Source: Bathynomus jamesi (taxonomy: Eukaryota; Arthropoda; Malacostraca; Isopoda; Cirolanidae). Taken from it: a stretch of 64,000 bases of DNA. The position numbers and the translations under genes are program-made. Positions 54,845-64,000 of the stretch are shown here, one piece after another (position 1 is the stretch's first letter; each line of letters opens with the position of its first letter). The notes beneath the pieces are model-generated. The model did not search any database. It saw only the letters and a list, made by a program, of their open reading frames with translations, and had not been told where the DNA came from. Location: positions 575,001 to 639,000 of the forward strand of contig JAJOZX010000196.1 in assembly GCA_023014485.1 (NCBI GenBank). Direction: 5' to 3'.

Positions 54845-55176
54845 CTGCATGAAGAGCTTCTGAACTTAAACAAGAACTCTTCAAATTAAAACAAAAACTG
54901 GGTCATATAGAAATGAAATACAACCATCAACAATCGAAATTAAAGCATCTTCTTCAAGATAAACGCATAAATACGATGGTTATCAGTGGTTCTGCTCTCT
55001 CCTCGAAAGTGCGAGACGAAGATTGCAAAAGGAGAATAAATGGGAGTCTTCAGTTCCAGCTCAACTATTCCGTCAACCAAGATATTATCACGGAAGCAAC
55101 TAGGTTAGGAAAACTAAATCAAACCACAAGAAGGTGGATCAAGTTACACATAAAAAGTGCCGACATAAAATATTAA
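54845..55176 (+). pseudogene. LINE ORF1-like protein fragment
   Basis: A coiled-coil-like stretch, ELFKLKQKLGHIEMKYNHQQ with SKLKHLLQDKRINTMVISGS, is followed by VRDEDCKRRINGSLQFQLNY and DIITEATRLGKLNQTTRR. A heptad-rich helix followed by 'N-x-hydrophobic-SG' and 'A.RLG' is the layout of LINE ORF1 RNA-binding proteins. The 87-codon open part starts at 54913; upstream codons are interrupted by a stop. No RT follows. Confidence 0.6.
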
Positions 55177-55217
55177 ATATACTCTAAATGGTAGTATAGG
55201 GGTTTGGTTATATATAT

Positions 55218-55538
55218 AGGGTGGCGCAAAAGTCGCCCACTATAAGAATTTTCAGTGTTGCCTACAATATATTATTATTTTTCTTTTAGGTAGGGGATGG
55301 CTAGGAAATTAACAATAGCGTATGGAATACCAAGTAATACAAATTGATCAATCGCTACAGAATTTAAATTCCGTACCGATTCATCGATTTGTAGTACCTG
55401 GTATTCCATACATTAAAACTAAGCTCACCCTCTCGTCTATTGTTAATTTCGCAGCCATCCCCTACCTAAAAGAAAAAAAATAATATATTATAGTCAACAC
55501 TGAAAATTCCTATGGTACGCGACTTTTGCGCCACCCTG
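55218..55538. mobile_element. 321-bp palindromic mariner-type MITE
   Basis: AGGGTGGCGCAAAAGTCGCC and GCGACTTTTGCGCCACCCTG ends with TA flanks. The element is one long fold-back with ATGGAATACCAAGTAAT-type arms. Non-coding. Confidence 0.87.
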
Positions 55539-55539
55539 T

Positions 55540-55885
55540 ATATGAAACATCTACTTGACATTTCATACTGACGTTAGCTTTCTGAAATAAATAATAGCTA
55601 TTCTGAAATGTTTACTTGATATTTCAAATATCTGAAAACGGTGCTTAACTATTTGAAATACATAAAGGTGTAGAAATTAACATTTCATTTGTATAATTAG
55701 TTAATTCGCTATGTCTTGTTTCTAGACGCATGCGCATTGTAATTAAAAATATTTTTAAATTTGGACGCAGTTTATTTATTTGCTCGTATTTAAATGCAAT
55801 CTCGTAAGAGAAAAAACTATTATATTCATACAAATTATTCCATGTAGGCTTAGGTCTTATAAATATTGGTACTTTCCTGTTATCT
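55540..55885. other. Non-coding DNA
   Basis: No gene or repeat recognised; frames lack motifs. Confidence 0.4.
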
Positions 55886-56048
55886 CGGACCCCAGACTTT
55901 TTGTTGAAAATATCACAACTTAACCTAACCAATCGTCAAGGGCGTACAGTTGAACTAACGATTGGTTAGGTTAAGTCGTGATATTTTCGTTAGTTAGCCT
56001 TATAAGGTTAACTAACGGAGGCTGGGGGCCCTGATCTTCAGGTGATCC
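55886..56048. mobile_element. Palindromic ~200-bp element, copy 2 (left arm eroded)
   Basis: The right arm GATATTTTCGTTAGTTAGCC through CTTCAGGTGATCC matches copy 1. The left arm is shorter and altered (CTTTTTGTTGAAAATATCAC). Confidence 0.72.
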
Positions 56049-56191
56049 AAAATTAGTTCAGAATTGCGAAGTAAAACATATGTGGAAAAATTATTTGAAC
56101 GGACTATGTATTTACTTCCAAATAGGGTGGCCAGACGTCCGGCTTTAGGCGGACAGTCCGCCTTTTGAGCACTCTGTCCTTAGGGTGGCCA

Positions 56192-56312
56192 TTTCCAAAT
56201 TTCCAAAAAGGAGGACACTGCGTATGTGGCCGTACGTTAACATATATATATATGTTAACGTACGGCCACATACGCAGTGTCCTCCTTTTTAAATGGCCAC
56301 CCTACTTCCAAA
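56192..56312. repeat. Near-perfect 120-bp palindrome
   Basis: AGGGTGGCCATTTCC and TAAATGGCCACCCT ends. Inner arms GGAGGACACTGCGTATGTGG through CGTACGTTAACATA are perfect on both sides of a TA centre. An adjoining GGGTGGCCAGACGTCCGG copy at 56127 suggests a MITE inserted beside a related sequence. Confidence 0.85.
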
Positions 56313-56555
56313 GCGTCAACTTAGAGGAAAACTAATTCGAATATTTAAAATTGATAAATGGCTTTAATAATATAAAATTATAAGTAGTTACGAGTATTTG
56401 GTGGGGATACAGAGTCACTTACAAGAACAAATGGATATAAATTGAAAGTCAAAGGTTTCTTTTCATATAAACTTAAATTTACAGTTAAACTTAACTCCTT
56501 AAACCTCCATACATTAGATATTTTTGGCAGCTCATTAAGCATTTCATTAGACACT

Positions 56556-56761
56556 TCGGAGCTATTGAAGAATAGGGACCCCAGCCTTCTTTAGTTAGCT
56601 TTATAAGGCTAACTAACGAAAATATCATGACCTAACCTAACCAATCGTCAAGGGCGTACAGTTAACCTAACGATTCGTTAGGTTAGGTCGTGATATTTTC
56701 GTTAGTTAGCCTTATAAGCCTAACTAAAGAAGGCTGGGGTCCCTATTCTTCAATAGCTCCG
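56556..56761. mobile_element. Palindromic ~200-bp element, copy 3
   Basis: Ends CGGAGCTATTGAAGAATAGG and its complement differ from copy 1, but the inner arms (ACCCCAGCCTTCTTTAGTTA, CTAACGAAAATATCATGACC) are the same family. ACACTT flanks both sides. Confidence 0.8.
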
Positions 56762-56915
56762 ACACTTCAGATTAGTCTTTTCAACTGTTTAAAAACAATT
56801 TGGAAAATTTAGACATTTCATTTGAGTAGCTGAAATGTCTAACGCATTAGACATTTCAAAATTCACAAACCTGGGACAATGAAACATCTAACGAAACATC
56901 TACTTCTGTTTAGAG

Positions 56916-57131
56916 CAGCATTTCTCAACCTTTTTTTACTTCTTCCCTATCGCTTGAACTCTTTCATGGGATTTTCTGGATTTTTGAGAGGCATAGAGGA
57001 TTTTTACTTTCTTTACGACCGTGTGACTTGTGGGCGTTTGTTAATCGTATATAAATTAAAAGGGTTATATTTTCAGGACACCGTCGCGTATCCTCTAAGA
57101 TTCCCTCGCGTACCCCGGTTCAGAACCACTG
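56916..57131. mobile_element. hAT-type MITE
   Basis: CAGCATTTCTCAACC and GGTTCAGAACCACTG are inverted ends; GTTTAGAG and CTTTAGAG flank (7 of 8). The 216-bp element is non-coding. Ends resemble those of the host MITE at 6628. Confidence 0.8.
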
Positions 57132-57144
57132 CTTTAGAGTGTAT

Positions 57145-57387
57145 TTTCTCAGTGCATACAAAGTAAACAGTGTTTACGTGAACGAATACCTTCCCAAATT
57201 TAAGCAAGATCTATTCAAAGACGTTCTAAAATTAAAGAAAAGATCACCAAATTACGAAAAGGGGGGGTACAAAAGTAATGCTTTTTATTGTATTTACGAA
57301 CTGAAAAATAAGACTCGTACATCCAGGAAGCGTAATAGATTTATTTATGTAAAAAAAATGGCAAGCCGGTCAAAGAAGACAGGTTAA
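57145..57387 (+). pseudogene. Possible LINE ORF1 C-terminal fragment
   Basis: VYVNEYLPKFKQDLFKDVLK, LKKRSPNYEKGG and, near the end, RFIYVKKMASR resemble the C-terminal domain (vFINE.L....LL...R.LK...G.iYV+) of LINE ORF1 and baculovirus FP-like RNA-binding domains. It is open for about 80 codons. No linked RT is visible. Identification is tentative. Confidence 0.45.
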
Positions 57388-57459
57388 TAGTGAAACAGAC
57401 CTAAACAACTGGTTTCGCGTGGTACAGGGTCACACCCCCTATCTAACTTGGATAATTCT

Positions 57460-58238
57460 CAAGGGCGGATCTAGGCATTTCAGTAAAGAGGGGGTCCAAA
57501 GATAAAGGGGCACCCCCTAAAATAAAAAGGGCACTGTACTAAAAATTGCTTCTTAAAACAGACCACCAATGAGCGAGTGTAAAATCAATTGTATTGTTTT
57601 ATTAGATAAGTCTCATTCAAATATGATAGAAAATATAAATCTAATTTGGGTACAACAATTATCACAGAAAATTTTTCAAACAATTACAACAAATGTCTTG
57701 CCAATTAAAAGAACTATCCAATCCCGTAGCCAGGACTTCACAAGGGCAGGGGGGCGTCGAAATTGTAGAAAGGCGGACCTTTTGGTGCAACGATGTAGCC
57801 ACTGCGGAGGGTGTTTAGAGTAGTTTAGAGAAGTTTGTGAAGTTTCAAAAGAAAATACAAAAGAAAATGCAAGTGTTATTTATTAAATGATGTTATATAT
57901 TATAATATCACATTATAACTATGGTTACAAAAGCGGACCTTTCCTGTCACCCCCCTGGCTACGGGCCTGCTATCAGAATAAGACGAAGATAAAAATAGTA
58001 ATATGGCTGCACCAGCACTAAGGGCACGTATGAAAACCACTGCAATTACAAATTTCGAAGCACAAATAGAATTTGAATAAAACAAAATAACGATGATCTA
58101 TTTACAAAAATAATATTTGTTTTCAGAGCCATACACATCATTTAGGGCACTTACACTTGAAAAAAGGGCACTTGCAAGAAAATGAGGGGGGTCCGGACGT
58201 CGCCGACCCCCCTCCCGCCCCTCCTAGATCCGCCCTTG
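57460..58238. mobile_element. 779-bp DNA transposon derivative containing another
   Basis: CAAGGGCGGATCTAGGCATT and TCCTAGATCCGCCCTTG are inverted ends with ATTCT on both sides. Purine-rich GGGGG tracts occur near both ends. No transposase was recognised. A second element lies at 57723-57965. Confidence 0.72.
57723..57965. mobile_element. 243-bp nested MITE with CCCGTAGCCAGG ends
   Basis: CCCGTAGCCAGGACTT and CCCCCCTGGCTACGGG are inverted, followed inward by GGCGGACCTTTTGG-like / GCGGACCTTTCC sequences. Non-coding. Confidence 0.75.
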
Positions 58239-58239
58239 A

Positions 58240-58288
58240 TTCTTAGACCTCGGAATCGGATAAAACTATTCCCCATAGGCAAATATAA

Positions 58289-58324
<36 letters not shown>

Positions 58325-59069
58325 ATTGATACAGGACATTAAGATGGCTTCATTCGTGCTTTATATTTAATCCTATCTGTAAATAATTATATCTCAGCAT
58401 AATATTTCATACCGTTCACCTACCCCCCACACACACATACAAAAAATAAATACATAAACACGACAAGAGTTGTAAAGTTACTAGCCGCAAAATGGCCCTT
58501 CCGTACGGTCTTCATTCATAACTTACTTCAGGAGCCTCATTATTTTAGCTTCATTTATATTAAATTTCTTACACCTGATTAACGTTGCCAAAAATCATTA
58601 AAATTTATATGACTCATTTTTGCCTTTTTGCCTATTATTTTTATTTTTTTATTTTTTTATCGTATTCTTTCATATTCTTGGGTTTAATTTTCCACTCCAA
58701 TAGTACATCCACATAAGTCTCGAAATTTCTTTACAAGAAATATGTGATGGGGGGACAGTCTGTAAATTATGACCCCGCTTGAGTTGGGGTCTTCTAGTCG
58801 ACTTCTTTCATTGGAAATCTGGGAATTCCTTCAGATCATAATTTACAAATTAAAAAGAAATGAGAATAACGAAGTATATAAATTAAAAAGCAGATGTACT
58901 CGTCAACACAGCTGCAGAAGATTCAAGTTCATACGTATACACGTGGACCAGCATGTACGCGAATTTTGTTATTGCATTTAAGGTGATCTATTTTTATTTT
59001 TATAAAAAATCGTCTCTTTATCCTGTGTCTTATTCGTTACACTCGTCTTTGGATACAAGTACTTCTTCT

Positions 59070-59113
<44 letters not shown>
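58240..59113. other. Non-coding DNA with (ATT)n and (TA)n
   Basis: ATT tract 58288-58321; long TA tract 59072-59113 directly abuts the next hAT element. No gene recognised. Confidence 0.5.
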
Positions 59114-59118
<5 letters not shown>

Positions 59119-59255
59119 ATGGATCGAGTGGTCGGTTTTTCACAACCGCGGTTGCGGTTGCGTTTATCATATACTAGGAAAAATGCGTAATTATTAACTG
59201 GATTTAGCCACTATAGTGCGATTTAGCCACACTTGGTACATAATATATACTAAAT

Positions 59256-59366
59256 AGTATTATTTAGTAAATACCTTATGTTGAACACAAGTTTTGCAAT
59301 ACACCGCTACCACTATTTGTGTTGCAAAACTTGTGTTCAACATAAGGTATTTACTAAATAAATACT
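59256..59366. repeat. Perfect 44-bp-arm hairpin inside hAT E2
   Basis: AGTATTATTTAGTAAATACC through ACAAGTTTTGCAA is repeated in inverse after a 22-base loop, with one mismatch near the outer end. It may be a small nested MITE. Confidence 0.85.
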
Positions 59367-59539
59367 ATTTAAATGAAGTATATTCTAAACTTATATAGCT
59401 ATTATGAAAGAATAGGTCAAATTAATTAAAACCATATTTTGCACTAAGTGTGTTACCAGGATGAGGGACGAGGACCCATCGCACTGTTCATCCCACCTAC
59501 CACTTTCCCAGCCTCCACCCATTGGAAAGTTATGGATTA

Positions 59540-60151
59540 TTATTCATTTGAAAAACTGATGTCAAACTTAATGACAGGCAGTGTGAATTTCAAGAATAAT
59601 ATTTTTGCTGCATTTTCACCTTTCAAGCGGCAACGCCTCTCATCGTACAACGTTCCCGCTCCACTGAAGAGCTGCTCGCTTGGAATGCTACTTGAAGGGC
59701 AAGCAAGATATGTTCTTGCAATACAGCCAAGTTCTTTGTATTTTAGTTCGTTATCTTTCCACCACTGAAGAGGATCATCGTCGGGAGCAATTCTTTTTTC
59801 TTTGTGATAGTTGTCTAGAAGAACTCGCATCTTCTTGTTGATCCTTGGTGAACTTTCTTCTTCTTCACTGCTTGAACTCAAAAATGCGCTCATCGAGTCC
59901 AGTAGTGACGACTTTGAAGAACTTGGCTCAGGAGAATCAGTCATTCGGGCTCTTTTTGGCTGCTTTTCGACTGGTTCAGGGTTTGTCACATCAACATTTT
60001 CACACAGTCTTGCTAGTTCTTCCTGAACCTGCTTCAAAACATTTGGACTAGAGAAGAATTTTCCCTTGTACCTAGGATCGAGATAGGTCGCGACAGAATA
60101 TAGAAAATTTACTTCTAGAGTGTCAAATCTTCTGTTAAGTTCAGTACTCAT
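59540..60151 (-). CDS. C-terminal half of hAT transposase (E2)
   Basis: A 203-residue uninterrupted frame. VATYLDPRYKGKFFSSPNVL (residues 20-39) is the hAT 'YLDPRYK' block. A Ser-rich linker contains KQPKRARMTDSPEPSSSKS. WWKDNELKYKELGCIARTYL and PSEQLFSGAGTLYDERRCRL are the dimerisation region. The N-terminal BED finger and earlier catalytic segments are absent; the frame begins inside the right arm's edge. Intact over 200 codons, it is younger than the E1 copy, which has a frameshift. A truncated protein of this type could still dimerise with a full transposase, but that is speculation. Confidence 0.87.
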   Translation of the reverse strand: MSTELNRRFDTLEVNFLYSVATYLDPRYKGKFFSSPNVLKQVQEELARLCENVDVTNPEPVEKQPKRARMTDSPEPSSSKSSLLDSMSAFLSSSSEEEESSPRINKKMRVLLDNYHKEKRIAPDDDPLQWWKDNELKYKELGCIARTYLACPSSSIPSEQLFSGAGTLYDERRCRLKGENAAKILFLKFTLPVIKFDISFSNE

Positions 60152-60301
60152 TTCTAATTAACCTAAAATTAAAATTAATTAAGCTTTTACAACCGCAACC
60201 GCACTTATGGAACGGCGGTTGCGGTTACGGTTGCGGTTGTGAATTTTTGTGCGGTTGTAGTGCGGTTGCGGTTGCGGTTGCGGTTATTCGATCCATCACT
60301 A

Positions 60302-60333
<32 letters not shown>

Positions 60334-61094
60334 TCTTCATTGTAAGAAGTGTACCCTCCAGTAATCTTAATCTGTTTTCTCAGTCACGTAAGTACCCAGA
60401 AATCAAATGTTCCCACGTATATGGTACAAAGTTAGCCTAATTTAGCTTCTCCAATTCTTCTTAAATTGTTACTCTTATTTTGCATCATTTACTAAAATTA
60501 AGTGTGGGGTTTTCCCTTCTCAATTTTATATTTTATTGTCCTCTACATGATTTCATTCTCCCAAATACCCACCACTTTGTCGCGCATTCTTTCAAATTAA
60601 ACACGTGCCATCCTCTTGCGCCGACCGATTTTATAAGAATGAATGTTATTGATAAAGATTCACTACACTTATCTTTCAACGATCCTCAACACAAAGCCGA
60701 GTGATGGTCTCTTATCAGTGATGAGTCTTAACATCGAAGCTTTGCCAAACATCATGGTGACCTCAAAGACATATTAACTTCATTTAAAAAGAAATTACGT
60801 AATTATACTCACAGAAACTGTCTTACATGATCCGAATAATTATCTCTTTTTACTAAGATAGCAATATCTTTTTGGACACTTTTCGCACAGATGAGGCGGT
60901 ATCCGAATTTACAAAGAAAATACATAAAATGCAAAAAAAAACAAAAAAAAAAAAACCTCGCTCTGTACTGCAGAACCTCGTATCAAAACATGCTCGGTAA
61001 AAGATACAGACCACCTTATAGAACCGCAAATAACTACTGTATATTAGTATCTTGTAGATCTACTGTAATCATACATCAATATCTAAAGGGTTCG
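60302..61094. other. Non-coding DNA
   Basis: TA/CA tract to 60335, then AT-rich sequence. Open frames lack motifs. Confidence 0.45.
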
Positions 61095-61393
61095 CGCTCT
61101 TTCATCATTTGGTTAGCTTCCGCCCGAATTGTTCATTCTGACGAAGGTCAAGCATTTCACTCCACCTTAAACCTACAGTTTAACGTGGAATCCGAACCAT
61201 GCCCCATCAGTAGCCCAGCGTCTTAACCACTAGGCCACCTAGGGTACTCATTTATCTACCAACCACTTTCTTTTATTGTGTAGAAGGATGAACAGCTGGG
61301 TTTTGCTGCGCGCCGGCTGCCGTCGGGTCTCGAACCCGAGGCCGATGGATTCTTAGTCAGCGACGCTAACCACTCACTACCGAGGCGCATTGC
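61095..61393 (-). mobile_element. Dimeric tRNA-headed SINE, copy 4 (complete heads)
   Basis: On the minus strand: first head GCGCCTCGGTAGTGAGTGGT with B box GGGTTCGAGACCC (61388-61328); spacer with AGCTGTTCATCC; second head CCTAGGTGGCCTAGTGGTTA (61244-61203); core TGGTTCGGATTCCACG, then one body unit GAATGAACAATTCGGGCG. Two pol III-type heads in tandem are well preserved. It directly abuts LINE C. Confidence 0.83.
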
Positions 61394-63115
61394 TCGAGGA
61401 TTTTAATATAAAGTAGATTTAATGAAAATAGGGAGAGACTACGCTGTCAAATCTTTATGGAACACACAACAAGAACAAAACGCCTCCATACTGACCTTAC
61501 CAAATCTTCTCTTATCGACCACATTTGGTCAAATATAGACCCACAAAGGCCACAATACATACATGACACAGGGATACTCCTTGAAGGTATAACTGACTAC
61601 TTCCCAAATTACGTCACAACCAAAATGGCAAACACCTTAAAGTACACAAATATTAAATTAAAAAAAAGGCATAATCAGCCTAATAAATTCAAAACAAAGT
61701 TATACACAGCAAGTTTCGACTTCATTGACGACTCACATACAGATATAAAAACTAAATTTGCTAAGTTTCAGGAAACATTATGGTCTGTGTTTAATGAATC
61801 CTGCCCCATCATTCCGAAAAATATCCCTACAGTTAGAATCAATAATTCCTGGTTGACTCCAGGTCTAAAGACATCCACTAAACCAAAACAAAATACACAA
61901 AACTACTGTATGAAGGAAAGTTTACTTCCAAAAGAAGTTTACACTTACTATCGAAACAGACTTAATGTACTCAAAGTTAAAGCTAATTACTATAAACATA
62001 AATTGGAATGATACGAGAGCGATTCCAAACAATACTGGAACCTCATTAACAAAATAGTTAATACCCCCCCCCCCATCAAAGCTATTAATTAACAATAAGT
62101 CCATTACAGACACAGATATTTTAAATACTTTCAAGGAATTTTTCACCAAAGTGAGAGCCAATCTCGCCTTTAATATCCCACCCACTGTGCGGTCTTTCGA
62201 TACGACCTACTTAGGTCCCCCTCTCCCTCACTCTTTCTTTCTATCCCCTACTACGTCACACGATTTAATGACAGCCATAAAACAAATGAAAAATAAAAAT
62301 GTACGTTGGACACAATCTCAAACAGAATTTACAAAGAATGAGCGAACTTAATTGCGCCCAAGCTCTCAGAACTCGTAAACCTATCCATTCAAATTGGTCT
62401 CTTCCCAAACTGCCTAAAAAAGGCTACAATATACCCTATGTACGAATCAGGAGATAAAACTCCCCCTCATACTACAAACCTATCTTCGTCCTTCCAAACG
62501 TCAGTAAATTATACGAGAGAGTAATATACAGGGTGTCCCAGAAGTCTGTACTCGTAGGGAAAATAGATGTTACATTTTTAAAGTGAAACAAACACATTTC
62601 TAATGTCAGTTTTACATATTTCAGGAAAGAAAATACCCTCATGGTTCAGTATACCAATCAAGAGAAGGTGGAACTGGTATTGCTACCCGTTCCCGGAAAA
62701 AGCCAGAGGGAGGCATGTTCGTGAAATAACTGACATGCCTCCCTCTGGCTTTTTCCGGAAACATGTAGCAATACCAGTTCCACCTTCTCTTGATTGGTAT
62801 GCTGAGCCATTAGGGTATTTACTCTCCTGAAATATGTAAAACTGACATTAGAAATGGGTTTGTTTCACTTTAAAAATATGATGTCTATTATCCCTATGAG
62901 TCTAGACTTCTGGGACACCCTGTATAATCAAATAATAAAATTTTAAAACACAAAATAATACACAAACAACAGTTTCGCTTTCTACGAAATCACACGACCA
63001 TCGACGCAGTAATTGCTACATTAGAAAGCTTTATAGCAATCTGAAAGACAGAAGAAAATCAACAATCATTCTACTTGACCTTTGACATACTCCTAAAAAA
63101 CTCTAACATCACGGC
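61394..63115 (+). pseudogene. LINE C: endonuclease end and reverse transcriptase, split by a MITE
   Basis: Starts with a DFNI motif of the AP endonuclease (61398-61412), shifts, then an open frame 61457-62011 with SSLIDHIWSNI (endonuclease 'S.IDHI'), the linker and NNSWLTPGL. Decayed RT follows: TSHDLMTAIKQMKNKNV, QIGLFPNCLKKATIYPMY, VLPNVSKLYERVIY. It is interrupted by the MITE at 62526-62926 and resumes NQIIKFLKHKIIH, QQFRFLRNHTTIDAVIATLE. It ends near FDILLK, before the catalytic YADD motif. Polymerase core lost. It is a different family from LINEs A and B. Confidence 0.82.
62528..62924. mobile_element. 397-bp palindromic mariner-type MITE inside LINE C
   Basis: CAGGGTGTCCCAGAAGTCTG and AGACTTCTGGGACACCCTG ends with TA flanks. 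Arms of nearly 190 bp pair across a short loop (GGAGGCATGTTCGTGAAATA near the centre). Insertion lies between the LINE codons for ERVI and YNQIIKF. Confidence 0.92.
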
Positions 63116-63590
63116 TGCAGGGTAGGGCGGAGTGAAAAACTCATTTTTCGAATTTTCAAATTGGCTAGTGTGGAAAATGTGTGGAGTAGTGAGGAAATAA
63201 GCTGGTATAAATTTAAAATCATAACATTAATATCTTCAGGTGCCACAATGACCTTCAATATTGAAAAAAATTGAAAAAAGCAGATTTTAACCAATAATTA
63301 CAGAAGAGTCCACGATGCACAATAGACAAGAATTTATTCACACTTGTATAAAAATAGCTCAGTCAGCCTTTAAAAAAAGTTTCTATTCTCTAAAAACAGT
63401 TTTCTATAGTCAGCTCACTCAGCTGTCACGTGAGTACCTCGGTTCAGTGTAGCTGTCGCTCTCGTAGCAGGTGGGTGTTCTGTTGTTGGCGTTACTCAGA
63501 TAGTCTAAACTATATTTCTTATATATTTTGCATTTCTGTATTGTGTTGCCCTAAGTTTGCCATGTACTATTAACTGAAATTAACGTATAA
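63116..63590. other. Non-coding DNA
   Basis: No gene recognised. It ends in a possible splice acceptor (TTGTTTGTAAG) before the next exon-like frame. Confidence 0.4.
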
Positions 63591-63959
63591 TTGTTTGTAA
63601 GAAACGATTTGAAACAGAATACTAATAAAGATCCTTCAATATCTCAAATATTAGAACAAGTTGTTGATAAATTGAAAACAATTTGGGAAAGTGCTTCCGT
63701 CCCAATTCTGTCAGACAGGCGAATTGAAACAATGTTCAGAAGCTACCACGAAAAGTATCGTGTCATTATGAAGCCATACCAAAGCAGAAAAAATTCTGAA
63801 GCTTACAAAGCAAAGATTGATATGTTCAAAAAAGAAGCACACACGAAACTTTTTGACATTGCAGCGTGCAAGTGCAAAGTACTAACACAATGTTCTTGTC
63901 CCAAAAGAAAAAACGGTTCCAAAGGAAGAAGTGACGTTCCTCTTAGATCAAAGGAGTGA
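63591..63959 (+). CDS. Uncharacterised arthropod protein segment with FDIAACKC motif
   Basis: About 120 codons, without a good start (the frame begins at TTG, so it is probably an exon after an acceptor near 63601). SDRRIETMFRSYHEKYRVIM, then KAKIDMFKKEAHTKLFDIAA and CKCKVLTQCSCPK match a family of uncharacterised arthropod proteins that I recall by 'R...M...YH.KY' and 'LFDIAACKC...C.C'. After the last Cys the family's VP.EE..FL.DQR appears in the next frame (VPKEEVTFLLDQRSERK), so one base has probably been inserted near 63905. It runs to the window edge. Function unknown; it may be a host gene or a domesticated or repeat-borne gene. Confidence 0.55.
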   Translation: MFVRNDLKQNTNKDPSISQILEQVVDKLKTIWESASVPILSDRRIETMFRSYHEKYRVIMKPYQSRKNSEAYKAKIDMFKKEAHTKLFDIAACKCKVLTQCSCPKRKNGSKGRSDVPLRSKE

Positions 63960-64000
63960 AAGAAAAACTGTTTATTGATAGAGTAGATATTACACTCTCA

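Larger units (their letters stand above)
59114..60301 (-). mobile_element. hAT deletion derivative E2 with (AACCGC)n subterminal arrays
   Basis: Ends TATTGATGGATCGA and TCGATCCATCACTA lie inside (TA)n on both sides. Arms carry AACCGC/GCGGTT hexamers (59145-59164; 60190-60288), including the palindrome CAACCGCGGTTG. It contains the C-terminal half of a transposase and a perfect hairpin (59256-59366). Architecture and position of motifs match E1 at 11800-13093. Confidence 0.85.

Noticed and set aside
59448..59768. Plus-strand 106-codon frame opposite the hAT E2 transposase
   Set aside because: It is the antisense shadow of a clear transposase reading frame.
1..64000. CRISPR arrays, integrons, operons, phage or endogenous virus genes
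   Set aside because: Repeats present are microsatellites, minisatellites and transposons; no spaced direct repeats with unique spacers, no capsid or viral polymerase reading was recognised, and the gene structure is eukaryotic.

Overview
This window is eukaryotic and almost certainly from an arthropod; a decapod crustacean is my best guess. That guess rests on the mix of mariner/Tc1, hAT, Merlin, Tigger and Penelope-like elements, several SINE families, very long dinucleotide microsatellites, and TTAGG-type (arthropod telomere-like) repeats. No rRNA operon, functional tRNA gene, CRISPR array or bacterial-style operon was seen. Nearly everything recognisable is mobile-element sequence, most of it decayed, truncated or nested, in AT-rich non-coding DNA.

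Only two pieces look like host or host-like coding sequence. One is an exon at 38378-38643 (+) encoding the start of a TMTC1-like O-mannosyltransferase, ending in a good splice donor. No later TMTC exon was found, so the remaining ~25 kb may be its first intron. The other, at 63591-63959 (+), runs towards the right edge and encodes part of an uncharacterised arthropod family with a Cys-rich C.C...C.C segment and an apparent frameshift.

Layout. 1-3.4 kb: AT-rich DNA, then a decayed THAP12/ZMYM-like hAT transposase. 3.7-4.5 kb: mariner-family transposase (DD41D spacing) lacking its first catalytic Asp. 6.1-8.2 kb: two copies of a tRNA-like SINE and a foldback element nested in a hAT MITE. 9.4-13.3 kb: piggyBac-like and mariner MITEs and a hAT deletion derivative with hexamer arrays. 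14.4-18.6 kb: MITEs and tetranucleotide repeats. 19.0-22.2 kb: two Merlin elements carrying TTAGG-like arrays. 23.0-25.8 kb: Tc1, Penelope-like and mariner relics. 26.7-30.7 kb: hAT MITE, 5S rRNA-derived SINE, Tc1 and mariner relics. 30.9-33.1 kb: LINE with an almost complete reverse-transcriptase region. 34-37 kb: palindromic repeats, second 5S-SINE, long CT/CA microsatellites. 38.4-49.3 kb: TMTC exon, three palindromic tRNA-derived elements, dimeric tRNA SINEs, a Tigger derivative, a second LINE, a 32-bp minisatellite and a three-level nested insertion. 49.4-60.3 kb: hAT ends, LINE tails, MITEs and two more hAT derivatives. 61.1-63.1 kb: a SINE next to a third LINE split by a MITE.

The most interesting signals are regulatory or structural. 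Two related hAT elements have subterminal hexamer arrays differing by one base in every unit (ATCCGC versus AACCGC). Merlin arms carry telomere-like arrays. A 5S-headed and a tRNA-headed SINE share a ~32-bp core. Palindromic tRNA elements are bounded by (TA)n. All family assignments are from reading translations and motifs by eye; no database search was run.
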